A DNA stretch of 64,000 nt from Ruminococcus sp. (GTDB taxonomy: Bacteria; Bacillota; Clostridia; Oscillospirales; Ruminococcaceae): positions 1 to 64,000 of the forward strand of contig JAFWTA010000023.1 of assembly GCA_017519145.1 (NCBI GenBank), in the 5' to 3' direction. Of this stretch, positions 31,700 through 39,324 are shown one piece after another. The notes beneath the pieces are model-generated. The model was not told the DNA's origin. It saw only the letters and a list, made by a program, of their open reading frames with translations, and searched no databases. The position numbers were made by a program, and so were the translations under genes. Each line of letters begins with the position of its first letter. Position 1 is the first letter of the stretch.

Positions 31700-32752
31700 A
31701 TGGACCAGATTATCACAGCAGGAGCAGGGGAGAGCACTCTCCCCGCCGCTGCAAGAGCAATACAGATCACGGAGCGCATCAGAGCCAACGGCAGGACCGC
31801 AGTCAATGCGGTCTGCGCCATCGGCGAGGATCTGCGCACAATGAAGATAGACGGGCTCTACACTGAGCTCGGATATGAGAGCTTCGAGGACTACGCAGAG
31901 AAAGAGTTTGACTTGAAGCGCCGTCAGGCATATCAGTATATCAGCGTGTACGAAAAACTCGGGAAGGATTTCGTGCAGTCAAATGCACAGCTCGGCATTA
32001 CGAAGCTTGCACTCCTTGCCGCCGCTAACCCTGAGGACCGTGCTGAGGTCATGGAGTCCGAGGATGTCGCAAAGATCACCACAAGGGAGCTTGAGGAGCT
32101 CCTCAACAAGTACAAGCAGCAGGGAGAACAGCTCTCCCTCCTCCAGGAGGAGAGCAAAGCAGAAACGGAAAAGCTTCAGGCGAAGCTTGCCGCAGAAGCT
32201 GCAAGGTCTGCCGAACTGGAAGCCAAGCTCGGTGATATAGAGAGCGCTCCCGTAGATGTTGCAGTCAGGGAAGTGCAGGTCCCCGACAAGAAGACCGAGA
32301 AAAAGCTCAAGGACGTAGAAAAGGAACTGAAGCAGAAGGAGACCGAGCTTCGGAACGCAAGAGCTCTGAAGATTAAAGCGGAGCATGAGAAGGTGGTCCT
32401 TGAAGCCAAGGTGGCAGAGCTTCAGAAAGCAGTTGAGAAGCCACCCGAGAACGCTGACAAGAGCAATTTCAAAGTGCTTCTCAGTACAGTATATCGCGAT
32501 ATGCTCGGGCTTGTTGAGTTCATCAATGACACCGAGAACACAGAGGAGCGCAAGCAGTATTTCCAAAAAGCTCTCGAAATACTGCACGTCTGCGAGGATA
32601 GCATCAAGAAGATAGAGCTTCCCGTAGATATGCCGAAGCAGCCCCTGACGTCTCGCGGAGTTGTTGATATCAACAGCATGAAGCCGATAACAAGCAGCAA
32701 TGCGGACTATGACGATGACGACTACGACGAGGAGGAAGATGATGATGAATGA
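31700..32752 (+). CDS. DUF3102-like / coiled-coil prophage protein
   Basis: 350 residues; ATG after AAGGAGG. N-terminal ~130 residues resemble phage DUF3102/ParB-HTH-like proteins (ELGYESFEDYAEKEFDLKRR then QAYQYISVYEKL), followed by a long coiled coil about residues 135-250, a helical domain, and a very acidic tail (DDDDYDEEEDDDE). Probably DNA-binding. A dispersed palindrome copy (31972-31989) is inside it. Confidence 0.65.
   Translation: MDQIITAGAGESTLPAAARAIQITERIRANGRTAVNAVCAIGEDLRTMKIDGLYTELGYESFEDYAEKEFDLKRRQAYQYISVYEKLGKDFVQSNAQLGITKLALLAAANPEDRAEVMESEDVAKITTRELEELLNKYKQQGEQLSLLQEESKAETEKLQAKLAAEAARSAELEAKLGDIESAPVDVAVREVQVPDKKTEKKLKDVEKELKQKETELRNARALKIKAEHEKVVLEAKVAELQKAVEKPPENADKSNFKVLLSTVYRDMLGLVEFINDTENTEERKQYFQKALEILHVCEDSIKKIELPVDMPKQPLTSRGVVDINSMKPITSSNADYDDDDYDEEEDDDE
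31972..31989. repeat. Dispersed prophage palindrome, copy 3 (in coding sequence)
   Basis: CGTGCAGTCAAATGCACA, read in frame as VQSNAQ. Same reading register as copies at 47225 and 54570. Confidence 0.7.
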
Positions 32753-32933
32753 GCCGATACCTAAGCCGTGCAAGTGCGGAAATACATTCGTAGGACCTAC
32801 GCATCATTTTGATATCGTCAGCTTGAAAACGGTCTATCATGTATCGTGCCTGATATGTGGTAAGCAGGGAGAGAGCAAAGATACTCCGGAAGGAGCTATC
32901 GAAGCTTGGAACAAGGAGGACAACGATGAATGA
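32742..32933 (+). CDS. Lar-like zinc-ribbon protein
   Basis: 63 residues; one of three consecutive ATGs (32739, 32742, 32745), best spaced from AGGAGG at 32742. Cys pairs CKCG and CLICGKQG plus the ending PEGAIEAWN are the pattern of Lar restriction-alleviation family proteins. Overlaps the acidic tail of the gene before it. Confidence 0.6.
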   Translation: MMNEPIPKPCKCGNTFVGPTHHFDIVSLKTVYHVSCLICGKQGESKDTPEGAIEAWNKEDNDE

Positions 32934-33135
32934 TTACGAAGTCACCCCTCGCAAGCGCTCTAAGTGCGAAGTGAAGAAAATCCCCGGTCAGACACTGGAC
33001 TTCTGCCGTGACATTGCCGCAGCGAACTCCCGCGGAGTCAGCTACGGTGTCTACATGGGCATGAAGCACGACAAAGAGGCACAGGACTACTATGAGAAGT
33101 TCGGCGTCCGTATGAAAAGGAGACGCCCGAAATGA
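32926..33135 (+). CDS. Small basic prophage protein, unknown function
   Basis: 69 residues from the ATG at 32926, AAGGAGG upstream inside the previous gene. Very basic at both ends (KRSKCEVKK, RMKRRRPK), so may bind nucleic acid. No family recognised. Confidence 0.6.
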   Translation: MNDYEVTPRKRSKCEVKKIPGQTLDFCRDIAAANSRGVSYGVYMGMKHDKEAQDYYEKFGVRMKRRRPK

Positions 33136-33497
33136 AAATGAAGCTCAGGAAATGCTCCTGCGGCGGAACCGCCGAGATCGTAGACGGTGAACCTACGGAA
33201 TTAGGAGCTAAGATGTTGCACGAGTACGGTCTGACACCGTCTCGCACTTATAAAGCCGTGTGCAGCTCCTGCGGTAAGAGCACCGCGTCCTTTCCCTACG
33301 GTGACGAGGTAAAGGCGGACTGGAACCGCCTGAACCCTCTGCCGCTGAGAAAGTATGTCAGAGTTGTGCACTGTAAAGACTGCATATATCTCAATCGGCA
33401 CGACTGCCCTATGGCATATATCGAGCACCAGACGCTGCAATTCGCAGCTGTCACTCCCGACTTTTTCTGCGCGAAAGGAGCCGACCATGAACCGTGA
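33132..33497 (+). CDS. Double zinc-ribbon prophage protein (Lar-like N-terminus)
   Basis: 121 residues, ATGA-coupled to the gene before. Cys pairs CSCGGTAE and CSSCGKST, then a second group CKDCIYL ... CP ... CAKGA. The first half matches the Lar-like pattern with DWNRL. Function unknown. Confidence 0.6.
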   Translation: MKMKLRKCSCGGTAEIVDGEPTELGAKMLHEYGLTPSRTYKAVCSSCGKSTASFPYGDEVKADWNRLNPLPLRKYVRVVHCKDCIYLNRHDCPMAYIEHQTLQFAAVTPDFFCAKGADHEP

Positions 33498-33891
33498 TAA
33501 TATCAGCAAGATGTCATTGATAGACTTTTTATCAATAATCTCAAAAGGAATAGACGAGTGCCTCTATCAGGTGCTCTCAGACTGTAAAGACGCGGAGAAG
33601 CGCTCGCGCTGCGAGAAAATGCACTCATGCTATGACTGCTTGTCCGCATGGCTGAACGAAGGAGGCAAGATCATGTTTGTAGGAGACAAATGGTATTCAG
33701 AACCTGAGATCAAGGCGTATATCATGGAACTGAAAAAGAAGCTCTCGGAAGATACATACTCGCAGGAGCTCGAAGCCAAGGTGAAGCTGCTCCAGGAGTT
33801 CCTACAGTGTGTCAGGTCATACTTCGGAACTACCTGCGGCTGGGTGGACCTTTTCGAGGAAGATGCCAAGAAGCTTCTTGAAGGGGAGTGA
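33487..33891 (+). CDS. Prophage protein, unknown function
   Basis: 134 residues from the ATG at 33487 (overlaps the previous gene by 11 bp), GAAAGGAG upstream. N-terminal helix, four Cys between residues 25 and 45, then a coiled helix EPEIKAYIMELKKKLSE. No family recognised. Confidence 0.6.
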   Translation: MNRDNISKMSLIDFLSIISKGIDECLYQVLSDCKDAEKRSRCEKMHSCYDCLSAWLNEGGKIMFVGDKWYSEPEIKAYIMELKKKLSEDTYSQELEAKVKLLQEFLQCVRSYFGTTCGWVDLFEEDAKKLLEGE

Positions 33892-33895
33892 TGAC

Positions 33896-34363
33896 ATGAC
33901 ACAGCACGAACTGAAAATACTCCCTGAGTACTTCGTCGCCGTGAGAGACGGCATCAAGAAATTTGAAGTCCGTAAGGACGACCGTCCTTTTGAAGTGGGA
34001 GATATTCTTTGTCTCCATGAAATCAACTGCGGGGTGTTGACCGGTCGCACAATAAAAGCTGAAGTGACCTATGTTCTCCGGCACCCTGATTACTGCAAAG
34101 AAGGATATTGTATACTCAGCATCAAGGTAGCTCAACAGGAGCTTGTGATTGAGAATATATCGGAAAAAAGCAAGCGGGAATATCACGAACTCGTCATAAC
34201 AGGCGAAGGAACGACAGATTTTTATGTATGCCCGAAATGCAAAGGGGCATTTGCAACAGATCTATGTCAAATAAACGGGTCATTTGAGATTGACGCAGGA
34301 GAAAGCTTTAAATTCTGCCCTTACTGCGGAAAAGAGTTAGGAGGAGTCGAGCATGAGACATGA
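33896..34363 (+). CDS. DUF3850 (ASCH/PUA-like) protein with C-terminal zinc ribbon
   Basis: 155 residues from the ATG at 33896 with AAGGGGAG upstream. Residues 1-80 match DUF3850: HELKILPEYFVAVRDGIKKFEVRKDDR (in parts: ELKILPEYF, GIKKFEVRKDDRPF, VGDIL). The rest adds CPKC and CPYCG pairs typical of zinc ribbons. ASCH-like folds bind RNA or modified bases. A fusion with a zinc ribbon is less common. Confidence 0.75.
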   Translation: MTQHELKILPEYFVAVRDGIKKFEVRKDDRPFEVGDILCLHEINCGVLTGRTIKAEVTYVLRHPDYCKEGYCILSIKVAQQELVIENISEKSKREYHELVITGEGTTDFYVCPKCKGAFATDLCQINGSFEIDAGESFKFCPYCGKELGGVEHET

Positions 34364-34643
34364 GGGAACTCCACTTAGTATAGGATTAGTCATTTTGATA
34401 GTGCTCATAGGAATATTCGTTGAAAGCTGTTGGAGCGGATCTGTAGCTGACAGCGATATTCACTCGCACAAATATATCGTAGTCGCAGGTAAGTACTACC
34501 CCACTGAGGATATAGAGTATATCGAAACAGATGTAGTGTTCCACGATAAGCACGTTATTACTATTCACTTCGAGGACGGAACGACTTACCAAACCCAAGA
34601 GGGTCAGTATGTGTTTGCCGAGGCAAAACCTGAGGACACGTAA
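34353..34643 (+). CDS. Small membrane-anchored prophage protein
   Basis: 96 residues with an N-terminal signal anchor (IGLVILIVLIGIFVESCW) then a soluble part that repeats YIVVAGKYYPTEDIEYIE-type beta strands. Overlaps the DUF3850 gene by 11 bp. Contains the first copy of a 29-bp direct repeat (34395-34423). Confidence 0.6.
   Translation: MRHEGTPLSIGLVILIVLIGIFVESCWSGSVADSDIHSHKYIVVAGKYYPTEDIEYIETDVVFHDKHVITIHFEDGTTYQTQEGQYVFAEAKPEDT
34395..34423 (+). repeat. 29-bp direct repeat, copy A
   Basis: Identical to 34858-34886; encodes the membrane segment LIVLIGIFV of the 34353 gene. See copy B. Confidence 0.85.
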
Positions 34644-34654
34644 AGGAGAAAATC

Positions 34655-34834
34655 ATGGCAGACCCAAAGGACTTAATTAATATAGCATTTGAAGGGCTGG
34701 CTTGCTCTCAGCTCCCCTGCACTTATGAACTTTTTCGTGCGTGCTGCGAGGACGAAAAGCAGGAGATAGCTTCCCTTATATGTTGTACTATGTTCAACAT
34801 ATCCCGAGACATGATCCTGAAAGGAGAATATTAA
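34655..34834 (+). CDS. Short Cys-rich prophage protein (59 aa)
   Basis: 59 residues; ATG at 34655 after AAAGGAG. Begins MADPKDLINIAFEG, carries CC pairs in RACCED and LICCTM, and ends DMILKGEY. Its tail is homologous to the 34899-35066 product, whose last eight residues are the same. The last codons also form the ribosome site (GAAAGGAG) of the next start. Confidence 0.55.
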   Translation: MADPKDLINIAFEGLACSQLPCTYELFRACCEDEKQEIASLICCTMFNISRDMILKGEY

Positions 34835-34857
34835 TGCCCAATTGGTGTGAAGGCACA

Positions 34858-34886
34858 TTGATAGTGCTCATAGGAATATTCGTTGA
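34858..34886 (+). repeat. 29-bp direct repeat, copy B
   Basis: Second copy, 463 bp after copy A. Here it is fused to a 5' stub (ATG at 34834) reading MPNWCEG, the N-terminal motif of phage Api92/DUF1281-like proteins, and stops after 23 codons. This looks like a recombination scar. Confidence 0.75.
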
Positions 34887-34898
34887 TAGGAGGGACAG

Positions 34899-35066
34899 AT
34901 GTTAGAAATATTCAAGACAACTGTTACAGCTAAGAACTTATATGCTTTTCTCTTGTGCTTCTGCTGGGACTGTAACAGAGGAAAGACCCGCTATGAATGT
35001 GGTCATGCTGTATGCTGTGCAATGACAATACTCGCGTCAGACATGATCTTGAAAGGAGAATACTAA
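34899..35066 (+). CDS. Short Cys-rich prophage protein (55 aa)
   Basis: 55 residues; ATG at 34899 after AGGAGGG. CFCWDCNRG and HAVCCAM cysteines, tail SDMILKGEY shared with the 34655 product. Stop overlaps the next ATG (TAATG). Confidence 0.55.
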   Translation: MLEIFKTTVTAKNLYAFLLCFCWDCNRGKTRYECGHAVCCAMTILASDMILKGEY

Positions 35067-35299
35067 TGCTTATTACAAAAATGAAACGCTGCCGCTGCGG
35101 AAGCCTTGTCGAGCGGCACCAGACTGTCAACGGCGGCTGGATAGTACACTGTCCCGAGTGTAGCATGGCATTCGGAGTCAAGCTCGATGTAGCGGGTACA
35201 TTTGATCCTGAGTGTATCAGTGGTGAGTTTGAAACCGCGGAGCAGGCGGCTATCGCTTGGAATGAATGGATGGGAGGCGGAGACGATGACGAAAGCTGA
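35066..35299 (+). CDS. Lar-like zinc-ribbon protein
   Basis: 77 residues, ATG at 35066 with GAAAGGAG inside the previous gene. CRCGSLVERH and CPECSMAFG, ending with EQAAIAWNEWMGG, the Lar-type pattern. Lar proteins blunt host type I restriction in the Rac prophage; role here is inference. Confidence 0.65.
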   Translation: MLITKMKRCRCGSLVERHQTVNGGWIVHCPECSMAFGVKLDVAGTFDPECISGEFETAEQAAIAWNEWMGGGDDDES

Positions 35300-35450
35300 G
35301 CTGATAGTCGGTATACTTATAGCAATTGCAAGCATCGCAGTAGCGCTCCTCATAGCCTACTGTGCGGATAACAAGGGCTATGTCTCAGATGAGGAGTGGG
35401 AGCGCTCCCGTCAGAAGACGGACGAGCCCGACGAGGAGGTGAGAAAATGA
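35286..35450 (+). CDS. Small membrane protein (54 aa)
   Basis: ATG at 35286 with GGAGGCGG upstream. One membrane segment (IVGILIAIASIAVALLIAYC) followed by an acidic/charged tail. It overlaps both neighbours. Function unknown. Confidence 0.55.
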   Translation: MTKAELIVGILIAIASIAVALLIAYCADNKGYVSDEEWERSRQKTDEPDEEVRK

Positions 35451-35650
35451 AGCCTTGCTTTTACTGCGGAGGCAGAAAAGTCAAATACCAGCGCGACGCT
35501 GAGCTGAGAGTGACAGTGAAGTGTGAGAAGTGCGGCTCAGAGGTCAGCACTCCGTACATGACTGAGGACTCAGCTCGCGGCTACTGGAACATGAAGCAGG
35601 CGAGCCTTGAGCACGCTGCTAAGAGATCAAGGGAAGCGGCTGCCAGCTGA
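35447..35650 (+). CDS. Lar-like zinc-ribbon protein
   Basis: 67 residues, ATG at 35447 after GAGGAGGTG. CFYCGGRKV and CEKCGSEV, then RGYWNMKQ. Third clear Lar-type ribbon of the early region. Confidence 0.65.
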   Translation: MKPCFYCGGRKVKYQRDAELRVTVKCEKCGSEVSTPYMTEDSARGYWNMKQASLEHAAKRSREAAAS

Positions 35651-35761
35651 GCAGCCGCATACCTATACTATTATATAGTGAAAAAAGCAGTCCCGTGAAG
35701 CTCGGGAATACGAGCTTGTAATCTATCTTATATTTACGACCACCGAGAGGAGCGGAGGAAA

Positions 35762-36595
35762 ATGAGAAGTTGGTATAGAGAAACACGCTATGAATGCGGC
35801 GACTACATGGAGGTAAATATATACCCCGTGTATACAAAGGCACCTTGCAGGAGAAAGAAGGCAAAGCCTACCTCGGAGACTCAGCAGAAGCTCAATGATA
35901 TCTATGCAGAGAGTAAGCTAATCAGGATAGCGAACGCCAACTTCACAGATCACGATCTGAAAGTCGAGCTCACTTACTCGAAGGAACATCTTCCTCAGAC
36001 TGATGAAGAGGCAGCTCGTGAGCTGAGGAACTTCCTGCGCAGGGTGAAGAGATACAGAGAGCGGAACGGACTCTCTGAGCTGAAGTACATAGCAGTCACC
36101 GAGAAGGGCTCCCGATCAGGCAGATATCATCATCACCTGATCATGAGCGGAGAGATATCAGTCTTTGATCTTGTACAGCTCTGGGGACTCGGCATAGTCG
36201 GAACGGATATCCTGATCTTTGACGAGAACGGGATCGCTTCTCTCACTCGCTATATGCTCAAGCAGGCTCGTGAGTTCGCAGGCAAGAAAAAGTATACCCG
36301 CTCTCGGAACCTGATTGATCCTCCACCGAAGCAGAGGGACAACCGTTTCAGCAAGCGGAAGATCGTCGAGCTTGCCAAGGACACGGAGAACCGCGCAGAG
36401 TTCGAGAAACTCTATGAGGGCTATCATCTCTCTCAGGCTCAGGTGGTATACAACGATACCAACGGCGGCGTATACATCTACGCCCGCTACTACAAGGAAG
36501 GAGCTAAATGGTGCAACAGAAAGAAGAAAACGAGCAGACCTTCTTGTTCCGCTGGGCGGCCTTCGCAGAAGGGCAGTACCCGGAGCTCTCGCTGA
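35762..36595 (+). CDS. HUH-type rolling-circle replication initiator
   Basis: 277 residues; ATG after GGAGGAAA. Rep signature: KYIAVTEKGSRSGRYHHHLIM, read as TEKGSRSG then the HUH-type histidines YHHHLI (about residues 120-126), followed by a helix with the candidate catalytic Tyr in LTRYMLKQAR. Such Rep/G2P-like proteins nick one strand to start replication. The C-terminal 29 residues overlap the next gene. In this tailed prophage it may start phage DNA replication; no DnaB/DnaC-type genes were seen. Confidence 0.78.
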   Translation: MRSWYRETRYECGDYMEVNIYPVYTKAPCRRKKAKPTSETQQKLNDIYAESKLIRIANANFTDHDLKVELTYSKEHLPQTDEEAARELRNFLRRVKRYRERNGLSELKYIAVTEKGSRSGRYHHHLIMSGEISVFDLVQLWGLGIVGTDILIFDENGIASLTRYMLKQAREFAGKKKYTRSRNLIDPPPKQRDNRFSKRKIVELAKDTENRAEFEKLYEGYHLSQAQVVYNDTNGGVYIYARYYKEGAKWCNRKKKTSRPSCSAGRPSQKGSTRSSR

Positions 36596-36906
36596 TGTAT
36601 CATATCCCTAACGAGGGCAAGCGAAGCAAGGCGACAGGAGGGCGACTGAAAGCGCAGGGACTCAAGCCCGGCGTCCCCGACGTCTGCCTCCCGACAGCAC
36701 ACGGCGGATATATCGGCTTGTATATCGAGATGAAAGTCAAGCCGAACCGTCCGACCGAGAACCAAAAGAACTGGCTGAGGGCTCTGCGAACTGTGGGGCA
36801 CCTGACAGCCGTAGCCTATGACTGGGAGGAAGCAAAGAACCTCATCGAGGATTATCTGAAGCTCCCTCCGACAATACCGAAAGGAGAAAGCAATGAAGCT
36901 AAGTAA
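36508..36906 (+). CDS. VRR-NUC domain nuclease
   Basis: 132 residues, overlapping the Rep gene by 88 bp in another frame; ATG after AAGGAG. The VRR-NUC core is seen: IPNEGKRSKATGGRLKAQGLKPGVPDVCLP (in parts: NEGKRSKATGGRLKAQG, PGVPDVCLP), then the LYIEMKVK Glu-Lys and a C-terminal WEEAKNLIEDYL helix. Holliday-junction or flap nuclease family common in phages. Confidence 0.85.
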   Translation: MVQQKEENEQTFLFRWAAFAEGQYPELSLMYHIPNEGKRSKATGGRLKAQGLKPGVPDVCLPTAHGGYIGLYIEMKVKPNRPTENQKNWLRALRTVGHLTAVAYDWEEAKNLIEDYLKLPPTIPKGESNEAK

Positions 36907-37432
36907 ACTATTCTCTCTCATGAAGCAGCGCAAGAGGATCACCGTCTCTCAGGGCATGACAGCTCAGTGGGTAGGCGACGGGACAGCACTCTTCCCAATC
37001 TACAATCTGCCGAAGCTAACCGAGAACACTATGCGCACTCTGCTCGATCTGACAGATGACGCATGGGACAAGTACACCTTCGAGGAGCATAACACTGTAC
37101 ACGTCAGTGAAGAGGACTTTGAGGAAGGACAGGTGCAGCTTGAGCCCGCACGTCTCAGCATCAGATGGAACGGTGTAGAATATCTGCCGCTTATGGGCGG
37201 CGGAAAGATCTACTACATACAGGAGAAATACCTCAAGCCCTTTGCAGATGATAGTCTGCTCACGTTCGCACTCAGAAAAGGAGCTCTCGGCGGTGACCTG
37301 ATATGTGTCAACGAAGGCTTACTGTTAAGCGCGATTATAGCGCCCGTCGATATAGGCAGAGACAATGTCCTCCGTGAGACACTCTATCGCGTATACGATC
37401 TCACCAAGCGACAGGCGGATGAGGAAGCGTGA
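36893..37432 (+). CDS. Conserved-looking prophage protein, unknown function
   Basis: 179 residues; ATG after AAAGGAG, overlapping the VRR-NUC gene by 14 bp. No motif recognised; the N-terminus is basic and the middle acidic. Its place before the late regulator suggests a replication or regulatory role. Confidence 0.6.
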   Translation: MKLSKLFSLMKQRKRITVSQGMTAQWVGDGTALFPIYNLPKLTENTMRTLLDLTDDAWDKYTFEEHNTVHVSEEDFEEGQVQLEPARLSIRWNGVEYLPLMGGGKIYYIQEKYLKPFADDSLLTFALRKGALGGDLICVNEGLLLSAIIAPVDIGRDNVLRETLYRVYDLTKRQADEEA

Positions 37433-37469
37433 ACGATGAAAAAGAGTAACAGGAAAGGAGACCAAGTAT

Positions 37470-37841
37470 ATGACACCCGAAGACTACCTCATGCAGATCA
37501 AGGACATCAGTCTGCGCATCAAGTCCCTTGAAGGGGAGCTCCACGACGCAGAAGCTGAGGAAGATACCGAGTATGCTGAGGAACTCAGCGCAAGGATAAG
37601 TGCTGACATCGCACGATACAAGGAGCTGAGACTCAGGATCAGAGACGAGATACAGCAGATAGGAGACAATCGCCTGAGCTGTCTCCTCACAGAGTACTAC
37701 GTTCGCGGCAAGACGTGGGAAATGGTGGCAGAAGCAATTGGAGTCAAAGACGCTAAGTGGGTAAGGACAAGGCTTCACGAGAAGGCATTGAAGCTTTTTG
37801 CGGGAACATTCCCGAAATATTTTTTGCAATGCCCCTTATGA
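37470..37841 (+). CDS. Sigma-70 region 4-like late transcription regulator (DUF1492/ArpU-like)
   Basis: 123 residues; ATG after AAAGGAG. A coiled N-terminal half, then LSCLLTEYYVRGKTWEMVAEAIG and a recognition helix with WVRTRLHEKALK, as in phage late activators placed just before terminase genes. Likely turns on packaging and structural genes. It ends before an intergenic stretch (37842-38035) in which I see no gene. Confidence 0.75.
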   Translation: MTPEDYLMQIKDISLRIKSLEGELHDAEAEEDTEYAEELSARISADIARYKELRLRIRDEIQQIGDNRLSCLLTEYYVRGKTWEMVAEAIGVKDAKWVRTRLHEKALKLFAGTFPKYFLQCPL

Positions 37842-38035
37842 GCCCTTTTTCACCCTTGAAAGTAGTTCCGAAATGATGTACTCTAAAACTAAGAAAGGCA
37901 GGCGGAACCATCGTAGGGCTACCTTACCGGGCGTTTCCTTAACGGTATGCGGAGACGCTCGGCAGCCTCCGCCTACTTTCGCTCCTTATCGGAATAAACT
38001 TCATCCCATTCGTGGGCGCATCAGCGCCCGCATCT

Positions 38036-38110
38036 GGCAGAGTGGAGCAGTGGTAGCTCGCGAGGCTCATAACCTTGAGGTCGCCGGTTCGAGTCCGGCC
38101 TCTGCAACCA
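38036..38110 (+). tRNA. tRNA-Met(CAT), prophage encoded, initiator-like acceptor
   Basis: 75 nt including encoded CCA. Acceptor GGCAGAG / CTCTGCA has a mismatch at position 1-72, as in bacterial initiators. D-stem GAGC/GCTC, anticodon loop CTCATAA, T-stem GCCGG/CCGGC with TTCGAGT. The anticodon stem has A-T-G-C-G-C rather than three G-C pairs, so initiator identity is uncertain; tRNA-Ile(CAU) is another option. It is not the attachment site of this prophage. Confidence 0.85.
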
Positions 38111-38308
38111 GGGCAGCAGTAAGCCCGGTAACCTTATCAACAGCCGCTTCGGCGGCTATGCAGGCGGCGGTACCAACGCAGGGTGGACACCTGCGCGGAG
38201 AGGTCGGCACTCTCAGCTTGCACCAGTGCGGAAGCACCACCTTTTCAAAGATTTTTTCCAGAGTCAGAGAGCCCGAGTTGCAGCTCGGGCTGATATGCAC
38301 ACAAAGCT

Positions 38309-38788
38309 ATGCTATCAAAGATATGCTCACGTTGTGGCAGAAAGCTCCAAGTCGGAGAGGCTTGCAGCTGCTACAAGCGAGACAGAGTCAATCCTCTCGG
38401 AGCTTATAATGCCGAGATCAAGAAATTCTACCTCACAGCAGACTGGGAAAAAGCGAGAAACAAGTGCATTTCATCTTGTTTCGGGCTGGATTTGGTCAGC
38501 CTTTTCTGTGAGAAAAAAATCGAATACGGATTTACGGTGCATCACATTGTACCGCTGATAAACGACTACCGACTGCGATTACAGCAAAGTAATCTGATAT
38601 ATCTTACCGAGGCTCACCACAGAGCCGTCCATCGCCTATATGAGGCGGAATATCAGGAGACTGTCGAGGCGTTGAAAACATTTTCCGAACTTGCCCGGGA
38701 GGCACTCGCTACCCCGGGGGGTATGTTGAAAACTTTCGACCTTCTCAAAATGAACCGCTGCGGTAGTTTTCTTTTTGCAAAATTGTAA
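38309..38788 (+). CDS. HNH endonuclease
   Basis: 159 residues. N-terminal CSRCGRKL ... CSC zinc group, then HNH motif VHHIVPL ... LIYLTEAHHRAVH. Located directly upstream of the small terminase, where phage HNH proteins act with TerL in packaging. No good ribosome site; start at 38309 chosen so that the zinc motif is included. 38111-38308 between the tRNA and this gene holds only an 8-bp hairpin (near 38269-38291). Confidence 0.8.
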   Translation: MLSKICSRCGRKLQVGEACSCYKRDRVNPLGAYNAEIKKFYLTADWEKARNKCISSCFGLDLVSLFCEKKIEYGFTVHHIVPLINDYRLRLQQSNLIYLTEAHHRAVHRLYEAEYQETVEALKTFSELAREALATPGGMLKTFDLLKMNRCGSFLFAKL

Positions 38789-38808
38789 ATAAAAATTTTT
38801 TCTAAGCC

Positions 38809-38826
38809 TGTGCAGTCAACTGCACA
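38809..38826. repeat. Dispersed prophage palindrome, copy 4
   Basis: TGTGCAGTCAACTGCACA exactly, 8-18 bp before the ribosome site of the small terminase gene. Confidence 0.8.
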
Positions 38827-38844
38827 GCAGAAAGTGAGGAGAGA

Positions 38845-39324
38845 ATGGGAAGAACCCGCTTGCCGCTCTCCGAACAGAAGGGTGATCTCACCAAGGAGCG
38901 AAGAGCAAGACTTGAAGCGGAGCAGGACCTTGTCCGCACACCTAAGAAGTATATCCTCAAAGCTCCGACGTGGCTCAGCAAAAGAGCTCGCAAGGAGTAT
39001 CGCCGACTGATCGAGAGCATGGCGGAGATGGATATGCTCGGAGACCTTGATGCTAACAATCTGGCGGCATACTGCAACGCATGGGACAAGTATCTCCAGG
39101 CAGAGGAGGAGATCAAGGAAAAGGGGCTGCTCATAGAGTCCCCGAAAAATCCAAAGTCGCCGTATCAAGCTAATCCCGCAATCCAGATACAGATCAAGCA
39201 CGCGAAGGAGATGCGCGAGTTCGGTCGTCAGTGCGGCTTATCAATTGATAGTCGTCTGAAGTTCGCAGCGGCGAAGCTGCCGGAGATAGAGGCAGACATC
39301 ACCGAGGAGTTCGGCGATATCTGA
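38845..39324 (+). CDS. terS: Terminase small subunit, P27 family
   Basis: 159 residues; ATG after GAGGAGAG. P27-type features: YILKAPTWLSKRARKEYRRL, the AAYCNAWDKYLQAEE helix and SPKNPKSPYQANPAI. Recognises phage DNA and starts packaging with TerL. Its TGA overlaps the TerL start (TGATG). Confidence 0.88.
   Translation: MGRTRLPLSEQKGDLTKERRARLEAEQDLVRTPKKYILKAPTWLSKRARKEYRRLIESMAEMDMLGDLDANNLAAYCNAWDKYLQAEEEIKEKGLLIESPKNPKSPYQANPAIQIQIKHAKEMREFGRQCGLSIDSRLKFAAAKLPEIEADITEEFGDI

Noticed and set aside
38036-38110. tRNA gene as prophage attachment site
   Set aside because: It lies in the middle of the prophage; the ends lie in cotJC and the recombinase is of the large serine type, which often uses protein genes.
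37798-38409. 203-codon plus-strand frame across the tRNA
   Set aside because: Runs through a tRNA gene and overlaps the ends of two real genes without a ribosome site.
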